Shown here piece after piece: positions 21,204-32,200 of a stretch of DNA of 64,000 nt. The translations under genes and the position numbers were made by a program. Positions within the stretch are counted from its first letter, which is position 1; every line of letters starts with the position of its first letter. A model generated the notes under the pieces. It had not been told where the DNA came from and did no database searches. It saw nothing but the letters and a program-made list of their open reading frames with translations. Source of the DNA: Sorangiineae bacterium NIC37A_2 (GTDB lineage: Bacteria; Myxococcota_A; Polyangia; Polyangiales; Polyangiaceae). The DNA lies in contig NASX01000027.1 in the NCBI GenBank assembly GCA_002085155.1, positions 1 to 64,000 on the forward strand. Direction: 5' to 3'.

Positions 21204-21233
21204 GAGGCGGGTCCCCCGTCTTGCCCGCCTCTC
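21202..21233. terminator. Hairpin between convergent yacG and the 21247-21834 gene
   Basis: gagaggcggg / cccgcctctc, 10-bp perfect stem with 12-nt loop in the convergent intergenic gap. Confidence 0.6.
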
Positions 21234-21246
21234 TCGGTCCTATCGA

Positions 21247-21834
21247 TTACCAGGTGTGGACGACGCCGACGGTCCCGCCGAGAGCGATCGGTGCGCCGCT
21301 CGCGAGACCGATGTCGAGCGCAGGAGTCAGCTCAACCCCGATCGCCGGGTGTACCTTCCACACGAACGGAGACTCCAAGCTGATCACGCCGGTGGTGAAA
21401 TTGTTCCCGGTCCCGCCGATGCCGTAGATCCCGACGCCCAAGCGGGGCCAGAAATCCCATGTGGCCGAGAGGCCGAACCTGTAGCCGACGCGCGGTAGGA
21501 CGGACCACTCGACAGCTTCGTTTCGACCGTTGTAACCGAGGCCCGCGCTTCCACCGAGTGAGAGACCGTCGATCACGAAGTAGTCGAAACCAATGCGTGG
21601 GTTCTGCTGGAAGGTCTGACCGGGCGCAAAATTGTAGGCCGTAAGCAAGTGCGTCGAGAAGAAGACATCCCCTTGCTGGGGGAATGTCAAGGACAAGCCC
21701 GTAAGCCGCTCGGCGGCCAGAGCCATAGAACCCTTCGGGGTTGTGCGGAGGGCCTTCGCCTCACGAGGAGCAACGAAGGTGACAGCGCCCAAGAGGGCGG
21801 CCAGGACCGGAGCATATCGGGAGAGTTTTCTCAT
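21247..21834 (-). CDS. Putative outer membrane beta-barrel protein
   Basis: 195 aa; signal peptide, alternating Gly/aromatic strand pattern (NPRIGFDYFVIDGLSLGGSAGLGYNGR...). Confidence 0.55.
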   Translation of the reverse strand: MRKLSRYAPVLAALLGAVTFVAPREAKALRTTPKGSMALAAERLTGLSLTFPQQGDVFFSTHLLTAYNFAPGQTFQQNPRIGFDYFVIDGLSLGGSAGLGYNGRNEAVEWSVLPRVGYRFGLSATWDFWPRLGVGIYGIGGTGNNFTTGVISLESPFVWKVHPAIGVELTPALDIGLASGAPIALGGTVGVVHTW

Positions 21835-21934
21835 GCGATGTCTCTTACCTCCAATTCCGCAGGCCCGGCAAGTCTATGGTGGGTTTGGATGACCTACAAA
21901 AATGCACACAAACCGGGGGCGCGAAGAGAATTAC

Positions 21935-23698
21935 CTACTCAGCCGCGCTCTCTTTCCGCCGGAGGTGAACAAGACGCTCCTCCTGAATGCGGACCGCCTC
22001 CTCCGCCGGCGCTACGTCCGAATGACACACCGCCTTACCATGCTCATCGCCGAGGGCGCGCTTCGTCTTCGAGGCCAGGCGATGAATCTCGGCCGCTGAG
22101 AGAACGCCTCGCTTCTCGAGGATCTCTCGCTGCTCCGGCGTCAGAGCCTTGGACTTGAGGACCCGCTCGCGCTCAAATCCCTCCGCCTTGCCGCTCGCAA
22201 ACTCGGCGATCTCTTTCGAGATACGCACCGAGCACCAGTCGTGCCCGCACATCGCACAGAAGTCGGTATCGACGTCGAGATCTTCGTCATGGAAGGCGCG
22301 CGCGAGATCCGGATCGAAGGACAGCTCGAACTGCCTCTCCCAGTTGAGCGCGGCGCGAGCCCGCGTCACATCGTCGTCGCGATCGCGGGATCCGGGGATC
22401 CCGAGCGCGACGTCGGCGGCGTGAGCCGCGATCTTATAAACGACACACCCCTGCTTCACGTCGTCCTTTTTGGGGAGGCCGAGGTGCTCCTTAGGAGTCA
22501 CGTAACAGAGCATACTCGCGCCGTGGTACGCGGCGGCGGTCGCACCGATCGCGCTCGTGATGTGATCGTAGCCAGGAAACATGTCGGTCACGAGCGGACC
22601 AAGCACATAGAAGGGCGCGCCGTGACAGAGGCGTCGCTCGAGCTTCATGTTGTATTCGATCTGATCGAAGGGGACGTGTCCCGGCCCTTCGACCATGACC
22701 TGACAGCCCTTCTTCCAGGCCCGCTCCGTGAGCTCGCCCAGCGTCTGGAGCTCCGCGAGCTGCGCCCGATCCGTCGCGTCCGCGAGACCGCCAGGCCGGA
22801 GGCCGTCGCCGAGGGAGAACGAGACGTCGTACTCCCGCATGATGTCGCAAATCTCGTCGAAGTGCGTGTACATCGGGTTCTGCTTGTTGTGGACGAGCAT
22901 CCACTTGGCGAGCAGCGAACCGCCGCGACTCACGATCCCGATCAACCGATCTTTGACGTAGGGGAGATGCTCCCGGAGCACGCCAGCGTGGATCGTGAAG
23001 TAATCGACGCCTTGCTTGGCCTGGTGCAGGAGGGTCTCCATGATGATCTTTTCTGTCAGGTCCTCGATCTTACGACCGATGATCATCGAATAGATCGGCA
23101 CCGTCCCGATCGGCACTCGGGAGTTCTTGATGATCGCCTCGCGACAGGCGTCGAGATCGCCGCCCGTCGAAAGATCCATGACCGTGTCCGCGCCCCACTT
23201 CTCAGCCCAGCGCAGCTTCTCGACCTCCTCATCGGTGCCCGAAGAGACCGGGCTCGCGCCCATATTCGCGTTCACCTTGGTCTTGCTCGCGCGCCCGATG
23301 CACATCGGAGGCAGGCCGTAGCTGAGGTGCACTTTGTTGGCCGGGATGATCATCCGACCTGCCGCGACTTCATCGCGGATTTGTTCGGGAGTGAGATGCG
23401 GTTCGCGTTCAGCGACCGCGCGCATCTCCTTGGTCACGACGCCAAGGCGAGCGAACTCGAGCTGGGTCTTCGGCTCGTAACCGGCGGGCGCCACGGCGAA
23501 TTGTCCATTGCGCTCGAAGCCTGGGGGAAGAAAATCCCAGGCTGTCTTGTCGCTGGGCGCGGGCATCCCGGGGGTGTCGGGCGAGGAATAGGTCCGCGCC
23601 TGGCCGAGCGCAGGGGCTTCGGCAAAAGAGCCCGGGTTGGTTCCCGCGCGAGTCGAGGAGGGGTTCTGTGCGCCGCGGAGAGGAAGGGGGAAGGACAT
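21935..23698 (-). CDS. thiC: Phosphomethylpyrimidine synthase
   Basis: 587 aa; [95 protein letters not shown]. Confidence 0.98.
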   Translation of the reverse strand: MSFPLPLRGAQNPSSTRAGTNPGSFAEAPALGQARTYSSPDTPGMPAPSDKTAWDFLPPGFERNGQFAVAPAGYEPKTQLEFARLGVVTKEMRAVAEREPHLTPEQIRDEVAAGRMIIPANKVHLSYGLPPMCIGRASKTKVNANMGASPVSSGTDEEVEKLRWAEKWGADTVMDLSTGGDLDACREAIIKNSRVPIGTVPIYSMIIGRKIEDLTEKIIMETLLHQAKQGVDYFTIHAGVLREHLPYVKDRLIGIVSRGGSLLAKWMLVHNKQNPMYTHFDEICDIMREYDVSFSLGDGLRPGGLADATDRAQLAELQTLGELTERAWKKGCQVMVEGPGHVPFDQIEYNMKLERRLCHGAPFYVLGPLVTDMFPGYDHITSAIGATAAAYHGASMLCYVTPKEHLGLPKKDDVKQGCVVYKIAAHAADVALGIPGSRDRDDDVTRARAALNWERQFELSFDPDLARAFHDEDLDVDTDFCAMCGHDWCSVRISKEIAEFASGKAEGFERERVLKSKALTPEQREILEKRGVLSAAEIHRLASKTKRALGDEHGKAVCHSDVAPAEEAVRIQEERLVHLRRKESAAE

Positions 23699-23735
23699 CG
23701 CGGTCCGACTCTATGGCAGGGCGGCGATTTGTCGA

Positions 23736-24527
23736 ATGATGCGCTCGCGCCTTTACAGAAATGCTGTACCCGTGGCCACTGAGGCGAACTGCGGCTATGG
23801 GGGGACCAGACCCGTGACCCTCGCGCGCATTAGCCGCCGCCTCTCCGAGAAAGTCGACGCCATCGACGTCCGGAGCGCTGCCGCCTACGTCTATAATCCC
23901 CTCGACTACGCTCGGGTACCCCACGAGAAGTACCTCAAGCTCTACGGGCAAGGGCGGCGCGAGATCGTGCTGCTGGGGATGAACCCCGGGCCCTTCGGCA
24001 TGACGCAGACGGGCGTTCCGTTTGGCGACGTGGCCATGGTTCGGGACTTCTTGAAGGTCGAAGGCCGGGTCGGTCGTCCCCCACGCGAACATCCGAAGCG
24101 ACCGGTGACCGGCTTTCACTGCCCGAAAAGTGAGGTGAGCGGGACCAGGCTCTGGGGCTGGGTTCGGGACCGCTTCCAGACCCCGGAGCACTTCTTCGCG
24201 CGGTTCTTCGTGGTGAATTATTGTCCCCTCGTGTTCATGAGCGAGACCGGGGCCAACCTCACGCCCGACAAGCTGCCGAAAGATCTTCAATCTCAGCTCC
24301 AAAGCGTGTGTGACGAGGCGCTCACGGAGATCTGTCGGGTCATGCAGCCCGAGTGGGTGATCGGGGTCGGGGCTTTTGCAATGAAGCAAGCTGAACGAGC
24401 CCTCGAAGGCACAGGGATCCGGGTCGGTACCATTTTGCACCCGAGCCCAGCCTCCCCCCTCGCCAATCGAGGTTGGGCAACGGAGGCGGAGAAGGGGTTC
24501 TCCCGCCTGGGCATCAAGCTCGCCTGA
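23736..24527 (+). CDS. SMUG1-type single-strand-selective uracil-DNA glycosylase
   Basis: IVLLGMNPGPFGMTQTGVPFGDVAMVRDFL and FFVVNYCPLVFMSETGANLTPDKLP closely follow eukaryotic SMUG1 motifs; start uncertain. Confidence 0.9.
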   Translation: MMRSRLYRNAVPVATEANCGYGGTRPVTLARISRRLSEKVDAIDVRSAAAYVYNPLDYARVPHEKYLKLYGQGRREIVLLGMNPGPFGMTQTGVPFGDVAMVRDFLKVEGRVGRPPREHPKRPVTGFHCPKSEVSGTRLWGWVRDRFQTPEHFFARFFVVNYCPLVFMSETGANLTPDKLPKDLQSQLQSVCDEALTEICRVMQPEWVIGVGAFAMKQAERALEGTGIRVGTILHPSPASPLANRGWATEAEKGFSRLGIKLA

Positions 24528-24598
24528 CTCGGACTTTCACTAAAATCGCAGGCTTATCCCGGGATGATATGTGCTCGGGAGCGTGTTAAGAGGCGCAC

Positions 24599-25699
24599 GT
24601 GCCGAATTTTACCTGGGATGTAGGCCCCATAGCCGTTGAACTGCCGAAAGGCCCGCTCCTGCTTTTTGTGGGCGGGATCGCAGTCTTGATGCTCCTGTTC
24701 GGGCTGATCAAGAAACAGAACGACCTCACGACCTTCGGGCTCTTTATGGGCGCGGTGATCGCCGTGGCCTCGAGCTTCCTGCCGGATCCCCTCGCGATCC
24801 GTTACTACAGCCTGCTCTTCGTTGGCGTCTTCCTCGGAGGCTACGCCCTTTTGAACTGGCAGATCGTGCGGGGCGGTGGCGGCCCCGAAGTTGCGGGCGA
24901 CTTCATCGTTTATGGAGTCATCGGCGTGTTGGCCGGCGCGCGTCTCGGTCACGTCATTTTCTACGACTTCGAGAAGGCCATGGAGGATCCCACCTGGGTC
25001 TTCCGCATCTGGGAAGGGGGGCTCGCGAGTCACGGCGCTGTCATCGGCCTGATCCTGGCCATGTGGCTGTTTACGAAGCGGCGTGGAGTTCCCTTCCTGG
25101 AGGGCGCTGACCGCTTCTCGTTCTCCGCTGCCCTCGGAGCGACCCTGGTTCGAGTCGGAAACTTCTTCAACTCCGAGATCGTCGGACGCGTCGTTCCCGA
25201 CCAATCCTGGGGCGTTCGCTTCCCCCGCTACGACGTGGGAGTCGCCGAGGCACCGCTGCGCTATCCGACGCAGGCCTTCGAAGCCTTGCTCGGCATCTTC
25301 GTGCTCTTCTGCATTTGGCTTGTGGATCGATTGGCAGGGAAAGAGAAGCGCCCGCGCGGGCTTCTGATCTCAACCTTCTTCATCGTCTATTTCAGCGGCC
25401 GCTTCATCGTCGAGTTCTGGAAGGAACACCAAGTGTTCGATCCGAACGCCCTGTTCGACATGGGCCAGTTCCTGTCGATCCCGGGCATCATCCTCGGCGC
25501 CGTCGGCATCGTGTGGTCTCTCCGCGAAAAGCAGCCCGTCGGTTGGCCCTCGGATGAGGTGGATGACGACGAAGACGACGACGACGAAGACGACGCTGAA
25601 GACGAGGAGGACGAAGCAGAAAGCCGGGACAACCTGGCCGACGAGATCGCCGAAGAACTCGCCAAAAAGCAGACTCCCGACCTGAACGATCGGACCTGA
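24599..25699 (+). CDS. lgt: Prolipoprotein diacylglyceryl transferase with acidic C-terminal tail
   Basis: 366 aa; GARLGHVIFYDFEKAMEDPTWVFRIWEGGLASHGAVIGL and GNFFNSEIVGRV motifs; terminal DEVDDDEDDDDEDDAEDEEDEAE. Confidence 0.94.
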   Translation: MPNFTWDVGPIAVELPKGPLLLFVGGIAVLMLLFGLIKKQNDLTTFGLFMGAVIAVASSFLPDPLAIRYYSLLFVGVFLGGYALLNWQIVRGGGGPEVAGDFIVYGVIGVLAGARLGHVIFYDFEKAMEDPTWVFRIWEGGLASHGAVIGLILAMWLFTKRRGVPFLEGADRFSFSAALGATLVRVGNFFNSEIVGRVVPDQSWGVRFPRYDVGVAEAPLRYPTQAFEALLGIFVLFCIWLVDRLAGKEKRPRGLLISTFFIVYFSGRFIVEFWKEHQVFDPNALFDMGQFLSIPGIILGAVGIVWSLREKQPVGWPSDEVDDDEDDDDEDDAEDEEDEAESRDNLADEIAEELAKKQTPDLNDRT

Positions 25700-25733
25700 T
25701 CGCCCGCGTCGCGCGAAGCGTCACTCGCCGGAT

Positions 25734-25769
25734 CGCCCCCCCTCGGATCTCCCCGAGCGGGGGGCGTTT
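25734..25769 (+). terminator. Rho-independent-type terminator downstream of lgt
   Basis: cgccccccctcgg atctc cccgagcggggggcg then ttt; long GC-rich stem with one bulge. Confidence 0.7.
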
Positions 25770-25771
25770 CG

Positions 25772-25838
25772 CATTTGTCGGCAAGCTCGAGCTCCAGGGA
25801 GTCCCATTTGTCGGCGAGCTCGAGCTCCCGGAAGTCCC
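25772..25838. repeat. Two imperfect tandem copies of an about 33-34 bp unit
   Basis: catttgtcggcaagctcgagctccagggagtcc / catttgtcggcgagctcgagctcccggaagtcc. Confidence 0.8.
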
Positions 25839-26016
25839 GAGGGGTGCTGTGGCAATTCGGCACGCCTGAGCGACTTTTGCCGCCTAAAAAATGCCCATGT
25901 CTGACCCCCGCGAGTGGTTTCGCCGCGTCTCTTGGGTCGTTTGTTCCGAAAGCGGAGGCTCCAGCGTCTGGCACGATTGATGCTGTGCTCTTCGAGCTGA
26001 GGAGCAAAGAATCACG

Positions 26017-26250
26017 ATGACGACACGGATCCCAACGGGTAGGCCCCAAGGAGCTCTCGCAGACGCCCTATGGCGCGCCGTAACCAACCAGACGCCGTGC
26101 CCCATCTGCGGCGGCAACGCTGGCTGCTTCGTTCACGAAGAAGACGCCTTCGCTTCCTGCGTCAAACACGCCTCTGACTGGCCTCTCATCAACGGCACAT
26201 GGCTCCATCCCCTCACGGGCCGGGCCCCCGAACTTGCGCAGGCAGGCTGA
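26017..26250 (+). CDS. Small putative zinc-binding protein
   Basis: 77 aa with CPICGGNAGC; sits directly upstream of the glucan synthase gene; moderate ORF only. Confidence 0.5.
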   Translation: MTTRIPTGRPQGALADALWRAVTNQTPCPICGGNAGCFVHEEDAFASCVKHASDWPLINGTWLHPLTGRAPELAQAG

Positions 26251-26274
26251 TTGGTCGCCGGGCCATCCGATCCG

Positions 26275-29200
26275 ATGAACCAGCCCGTTGCGCTCGTAGC
26301 TCCCGCTCGCGCCCATTTTTCCTCCCTCGATGAGGACGCCGTCTGGGACGACCCAGAGCACCTGCGGGGGGAGATCTTACCCGAAGTCCTGCTCTTGGAG
26401 CATGCGGAGCGCCTCGGTGAAGTGCACCTCCGACTCGAGACGGAGCGCGGGCGAGCGAGCCCTTTGCGCCGTCGATTTCGCAAAGTGCGCGCGAGTATCC
26501 AGGAGGCTTATCAGGTCTTAGCGGAAGGAGCGGAGAGGCGACGAGATCCCTCTCCTGCCGAACTTTGGTTGCTCGACAACGGGCACGTCGTGGAAGGGCA
26601 GCTCCGCGAGATCGAAGAAGATCTGCCTTGGGGTTATCTTGTCCAGCTGCCGCGCATGAGCAGCGGCAAGATGCGCGGCTATCCTCTCGTCTACGCGCTT
26701 TGCCTCGACTACCTCCGCTACACGGATTTCCACGTCGACTTCGAGACCCTCGAGCGCTTCGTGGCCGCTTATCAGAAGCAGCGAGCGCTCAAGATCGGGG
26801 AGCTCTGGGCGATCCCGATCATGCTCAGGCTCGGGCTTGTGATCGCGGTCTCTGCCCTCGCTACCTCAGAGGCTCAGGCGACAGACCGCGACCAAGCGGA
26901 CCAATGGGCGCGCCGATTGCTCGGTGAGAAGGGTCCCCTCGACAGAGCTCGACCCGCGCGCGGCGAAGAGCCTCAAGAAGCGCTCGCCGAGCTCAAGAAG
27001 ACGGCTCGCAAGCAAGCGCCCAGCGATGCCTTCCTCGTGACCTTATTGCGCAGGCTACGTGAGCACGACGAGGCGCCCCCCGAAGCTCTGGCTTGGATCA
27101 ACGAACAGGCCGAGAAGATGGGAACCTCTTCGGAGGCCCTTACGCGCCGTCATCACCTGAAACAGGCGGCCGCGCAGGTCTCCGTCGGCAGTGCGATCAC
27201 GAGCATGCGCGCGATCAACACCCTCGATTGGAGCGTGTTCTTCGACAGCACAAGCTTGGTCGAGGAGACTTTGCGCCGCGACCCGAGCGGCGTCTATTCC
27301 AAGATGGACGCAGTCTCGCGCGATCGGTACCGCCATGGGATCGAACGCCTCGCGCGCGCGAGCAAACAGAGTGAGCTGCGCGTCGCCGAGACCGCTCTCC
27401 ATTTGGCGATCCTCGGCCAGGGCACTCGAGAAGACTATCGCGCGCACGTCGGCTACTACCTCAAGGACGACGGTCAAACAGAGCTCTGGCGTGATCTAAA
27501 CTACCGCCCGCGTCTCACTCACCGCGTCGAGCGATTCAGGAGCAAGCACCCGTCTTTGCTCTACTTGGGCAATATCACGCTCATCACGGCCGCGCTCTCT
27601 GCTCTCGCCTGGGCCGCGCTCGCAAGCGCAGAAGCTCCCCTTTGGCTCAGGGCCATCCTTTATCCGGGCATGCTCTTGGCTTCGAGTGAGATCGCCGTCG
27701 CCGTCGTCAACGCAGCGGTCGTTGCGCTGGTGTCGCCGCGCATTTTACCGAAGTTCGAGTTCGAAGACGGCGTTCCAGAGAGCTGTCGAACGATGGTGGT
27801 GGTGCCGACGCTCCTCGGCAGTGAAGCTGAGGTGAGAAGCTTGCTCGATGAGCTTCTCGTCAAGAGTCTCGCGAACCCAGACGAGCACCTCAGCTTTGCA
27901 CTTCTGACGGACTTCCCCGATGCCGACGTCGCAGAGACGGAGGAAGACAGTCGGCTCCTCGAGCTGGTGCAAGCGGGCATCGAAGAGCTCAACAGTGACC
28001 AAACTCGACCTCGCTTCTTCCTCTTCCACCGCTCACGCATCTGGGACGAACAGGAGCAGCGTTATCTCGGCTGGGAGCGAAAACGCGGAAAACTCCATGA
28101 GTTCAACCAGCTGCTCCGCGGAAAAAACGATACGACTTTTTCAATCGTCACCGCGCCGGAAGGACTGCTGCACGAAGTCAAATACGTCATCACCCTCGAT
28201 ACGGATACGGAGCTCCCTCCCGGGGTCGCTCGTCGGCTCGTCGCGACGATTGCACATCCTCTGAATCGACCCATTTTCAATGCACAGGCGGGCCGCGTCA
28301 CGCGCGGTCACGCCATGCTCCAGCCGCGCGTCGGAACCTCACCGATGAGCGCGAGGCGCTCCATCTACGCACGCCTCGCAGCCGGGCCGCCAGGCATCGA
28401 CCCTTATACGACCGCGGTCTCGGACGTGTACCAGGACTTTTTCGGCGAAGGCTCTTTTGTCGGTAAGGGCATCTACGACGTCGACGCGTTCAGCGCCGTC
28501 ATGGCCGGACGGGTGCCGGAGAACCAGCTCCTCAGTCATGACCTCTTTGAGAGCATCTACGCCCGCGCGGCTCTCGTCTCCGACGTCGAGGTCCTCGACG
28601 AACAACCGGCTTCCTACGCGGTCGCCGCCGGCCGGCAGCATCGTTGGATCCGCGGCGATTGGCAGCTCTTGCCTTGGCTCTTCCCTCGGACACCGGCTGA
28701 AGAAGGCACGCGGCGCTTCGATTTCCGCGCCTTCGACACATGGCGCGTGGTCGACAACCTGCGCCGCAGCCTCCTGCCACCCTCTCTCGTCCTATTCATG
28801 GCTGCGACCTGGGCCATGGGCTTCGAAACAGCCTGCGTCAGCACGCTGCTTCTGGTCTCCGTCTTCTGGGTCCCCGTATTCGGTCGCCTCGTGTTCGCGT
28901 TTGCTCGAGCCGATTCCCAGCTCGACTGGCTCGGAGGACTCGGCGGAGATCTGAAGAGCAACGCCAAGCAGGCATGGCTCTCGCTCACGTTCCTCCTCGA
29001 CCAGGCCTTCGTCAGCCTTGACGCAATTGCCCGCGCTCTCTACCGACAATTTTGGAGTCGCCGCCATTTGCTCGAGTGGGTGAGCATGCGCGACGCCGCG
29101 AGCCGCGCCCCGAGCAGCGTGCTCCGCGTTCCCCGCTTGCTCGGTTCGGCGTTCCTTGCCCTCGGAGCGATAGCGCTCTTGATTGCGACCGATGCGCCCG

Positions 29201-32200
29201 CGACTCCCTTAGCTCTCCCGGTGCTCTCCTTGTGGGCGCTTGCGCCTTGGATCGCCATTTGGGTGAGTCGGATCGAACCGGAGCGCGCCGTCGAGCCCTG
29301 GGGAGAAGCAGAGGCGCTCGTCTTTCGCCGCATTGCCCGCAAGACCTGGCGCTTCTTTGAGCGTTTTGTCGGCGAACTTGACCACGATCTTCCCCCCGAC
29401 AACTTCCAAGAACAGCCACGGGGCGTCATCGCCCACCGGACCTCTCCCACCAACATCGGTCTCTATCTGCTCTCGGTCGCCGCCGCGCGCGACCTCGGCT
29501 TCATCACGCTGCAAAGCGCCGTGGGGCGCCTTCATCGGACCCTTTTTACCCTCGAGAAACTCGAGAAACGAGAAGGGCACATCTTCAATTGGTACGACAC
29601 AAGAACGCTCGAGCCCCTCGAGCCCCGCTACGTCTCCACCGTCGACAGCGGGAATCTCGCCGGATACCTGATGACGCTCGCGGAGATCTGTCGGGAAGCG
29701 AAGAACACTCCCCTCGTCTCCGAACGTCTCTTTCTCGCCACGCTCGACGCCCTCTATCTCGCCAGGGAAGCTCATCGAGAACACCGATCGAGGGCCGACT
29801 CGAGCTCCCTCGTGAGGCAGCTGATCGAGCTCATCGAGTCCATCGAGGCGAGACGCACAAGCGACGAGCCTTTTGTGGGTCTGGTTTTCGAGGCGGCGCG
29901 TGAGAGCGAGAGACTCCTGTCCGGATGGCAAAGGGAGCAGAGCTCGCCTTCCGCACGGTCATGGATCGAAGCGGCTCGCGCTGGGCTTCGGGAGGCGCTC
30001 GAAACCTGGACCGAGTTTTCTCCGCATCTCGTGTGGCTTGAAGCTGCTGGTTTTTTCTCGAACAAGAGGCCACAAGAGTGGTCCGGGGTGCAAGAGCTCC
30101 TCGACCAGGCGCGGCGCCCCGCTCGCTTTCTCGAGGTTTCGGACGAGCTCAAAGAACACATCACCGCGCTGGCTCCGAACCTCGCCAGCAAGCCATCGCT
30201 CAAAGAGCTCACAAGCGCGCTCAGCCAGGCCCAGCGGAAGACCGAAGAGCTCCTACAAGAGCTCGATTCGATCGCTGCGCGTTCTGACGAGCTGGTCGGG
30301 GCGATGGACTTCAGCTTCCTCTACGACGAAGAACGCTCGCTTTTCTCCATCGGCTACAACGTGAGCAGCGCGCGCCTCGACAACTCTCACTACGATCTCC
30401 TCGCATCCGAGGCTCGGCTCGCCAGCCTGGTCGCAATTGCCAAGGGCGAGGTTCCCGTCAAACATTGGTTCCGCCTCGGGCGCTTGCGCGCCAAGTTCGC
30501 GAGCGCCCGAGGCCTGCTCTCCTGGAGCGGCTCGATGTTCGAGTACCTGATGCCGCTGCTCGTGACGCGGAGCTACCCGGACACGCTCCTCGATCAAACC
30601 TACCGATCTGTGATCGAACGCCAGATCGAGTACGCACGCGAGTTTGGGGTGCCCTTTGGCATCTCTGAGGCCGCCTACAACGTCATGGATCTCGGTATGA
30701 ACTATCAATACCGGGCCTTCGGCGTGCCAGGACTCGGCCTGAAGCCTGGCTTAGGAGAGGACCTCGTCATCGCGCCCTATGCGACGGCTCTCTCAGCTCT
30801 GGTCCGAGCCCAAGCCGCCGCGCGAAACTTCGAAGCGCTCGCCGCCGCCGGCCTCGAAGGGGAGTACGGCTTCTACGAGTCTGCCGACTATACGAAGGCG
30901 CGGCTCCCGCCGACCCGCAAGATGGTCGTGGTCAAAGCCTACATGGCTCACCACCAAGGCATGACGCTCGTCGCGCTCTCCAACTTGTTGACGGACTTCT
31001 CGATGCAGCGCCGCTTCCACGCGGACGCCCGCATCAAGGCCTGCGCGCTCTTGCTCGAAGAGCGCATTCCTGTGCGGGCCGGGGTCGTCGAGCCTGAGAC
31101 GACCCGCACTGCTTCGCCCCTGGCCCAAACCTTCGAGCAAGAAGTCACCGAGCACCTCGATCTTGCGCAGGCTCGCACAAGCCCCCCCCGCGGACACCTC
31201 CTAGGCCAAGGCGATCTTTCGTCCTGGATCTCCGCGGGAGGCGAAGGTTTTTTGACCTGGCGCGGCATCGACGTGCAGCGTTTCCGAGAAGAAGCGAGCC
31301 TCTCTTGTGGCGGGATCTTGCTCTACTTCCAGACCCCGAAGAGGAAACCCTGGTCGAGCGGCTATATGCCCACGCGCTCGGAGCCCAGTCACTACGACGC
31401 GATTTTTTCGGTGGACAAAGTGGAGCTCTCTCGCCGCGACGGTCCCGTCGAGACGCTCACGGAAATCACGCTGTCTCCCGAGCATCCCGCCGAGATCCGT
31501 CGTGTCACGCTCACGAGTCACGCAAGCTCCCCTCTCCAGGTCCGCATCACGAGCTTCACAGAACTCTCGCTCACCCCAAGGAGCGCCGACGTCGCTCACC
31601 CGGCGTTTCAAAAGATGTTCTTGGAGCTCGAGTCCCTGCCCAATCGTCCGGTCCTCATCGCCCACCGTAAGCGACGCTCGAACCACGATCCGCACGTGTG
31701 GATGGCTCAGATGCTGGTGGGCCTCGACCCGAAGATCGAGGTCCACCTCGGTACCTCCCGCGCCGCGTTCTTAGGGAGGAATGGCGACATCTGCGCTCCC
31801 CGGGGCCTCTCCGATGACAGCTGGCGGGATCAGCCGGGGACCCTCGATCCCGCGAGCATCCTTCAAGCCGACATCGAGCTCGACGCGGGAGGGCACGTGC
31901 GTTTCTCGCTCATCACCCTGCTCGCGGAGACCAAAGAGGCGCTCCTCGCCGACGTCGAACACTTCTTCGACACCCACAGCGTGGCGCGCGCCTTCGAGTT
32001 CGCGTGGGCTGATGCGCGCGTCGACCTCCGGCACCTCGGCATCACCTCGTCCAAAGCTCATCGCTATCAGCGTCTCTTGTCTGCCGTGCTCTTCCCTCAG
32101 GCAGGGCTCCGCGAAAACAACAGTCCTCCCATCAGCGTGCGGGGTCGGGATGCGCTTTGGTCTCAAGGTATCTCAGGAGACCTCCCCATCGTTCTTCTGC

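Noticed and set aside
22241-23782. 513-aa plus-strand ORF opposite thiC
   Set aside because: Antisense shadow; thiC is certain on the minus strand
23699-23900. Possible TPP riboswitch upstream of thiC
   Set aside because: Read the minus strand before the thiC start and found no recognisable CUGAGA / ACCUGAU thi-box core; needs Infernal RF00059 to be sure
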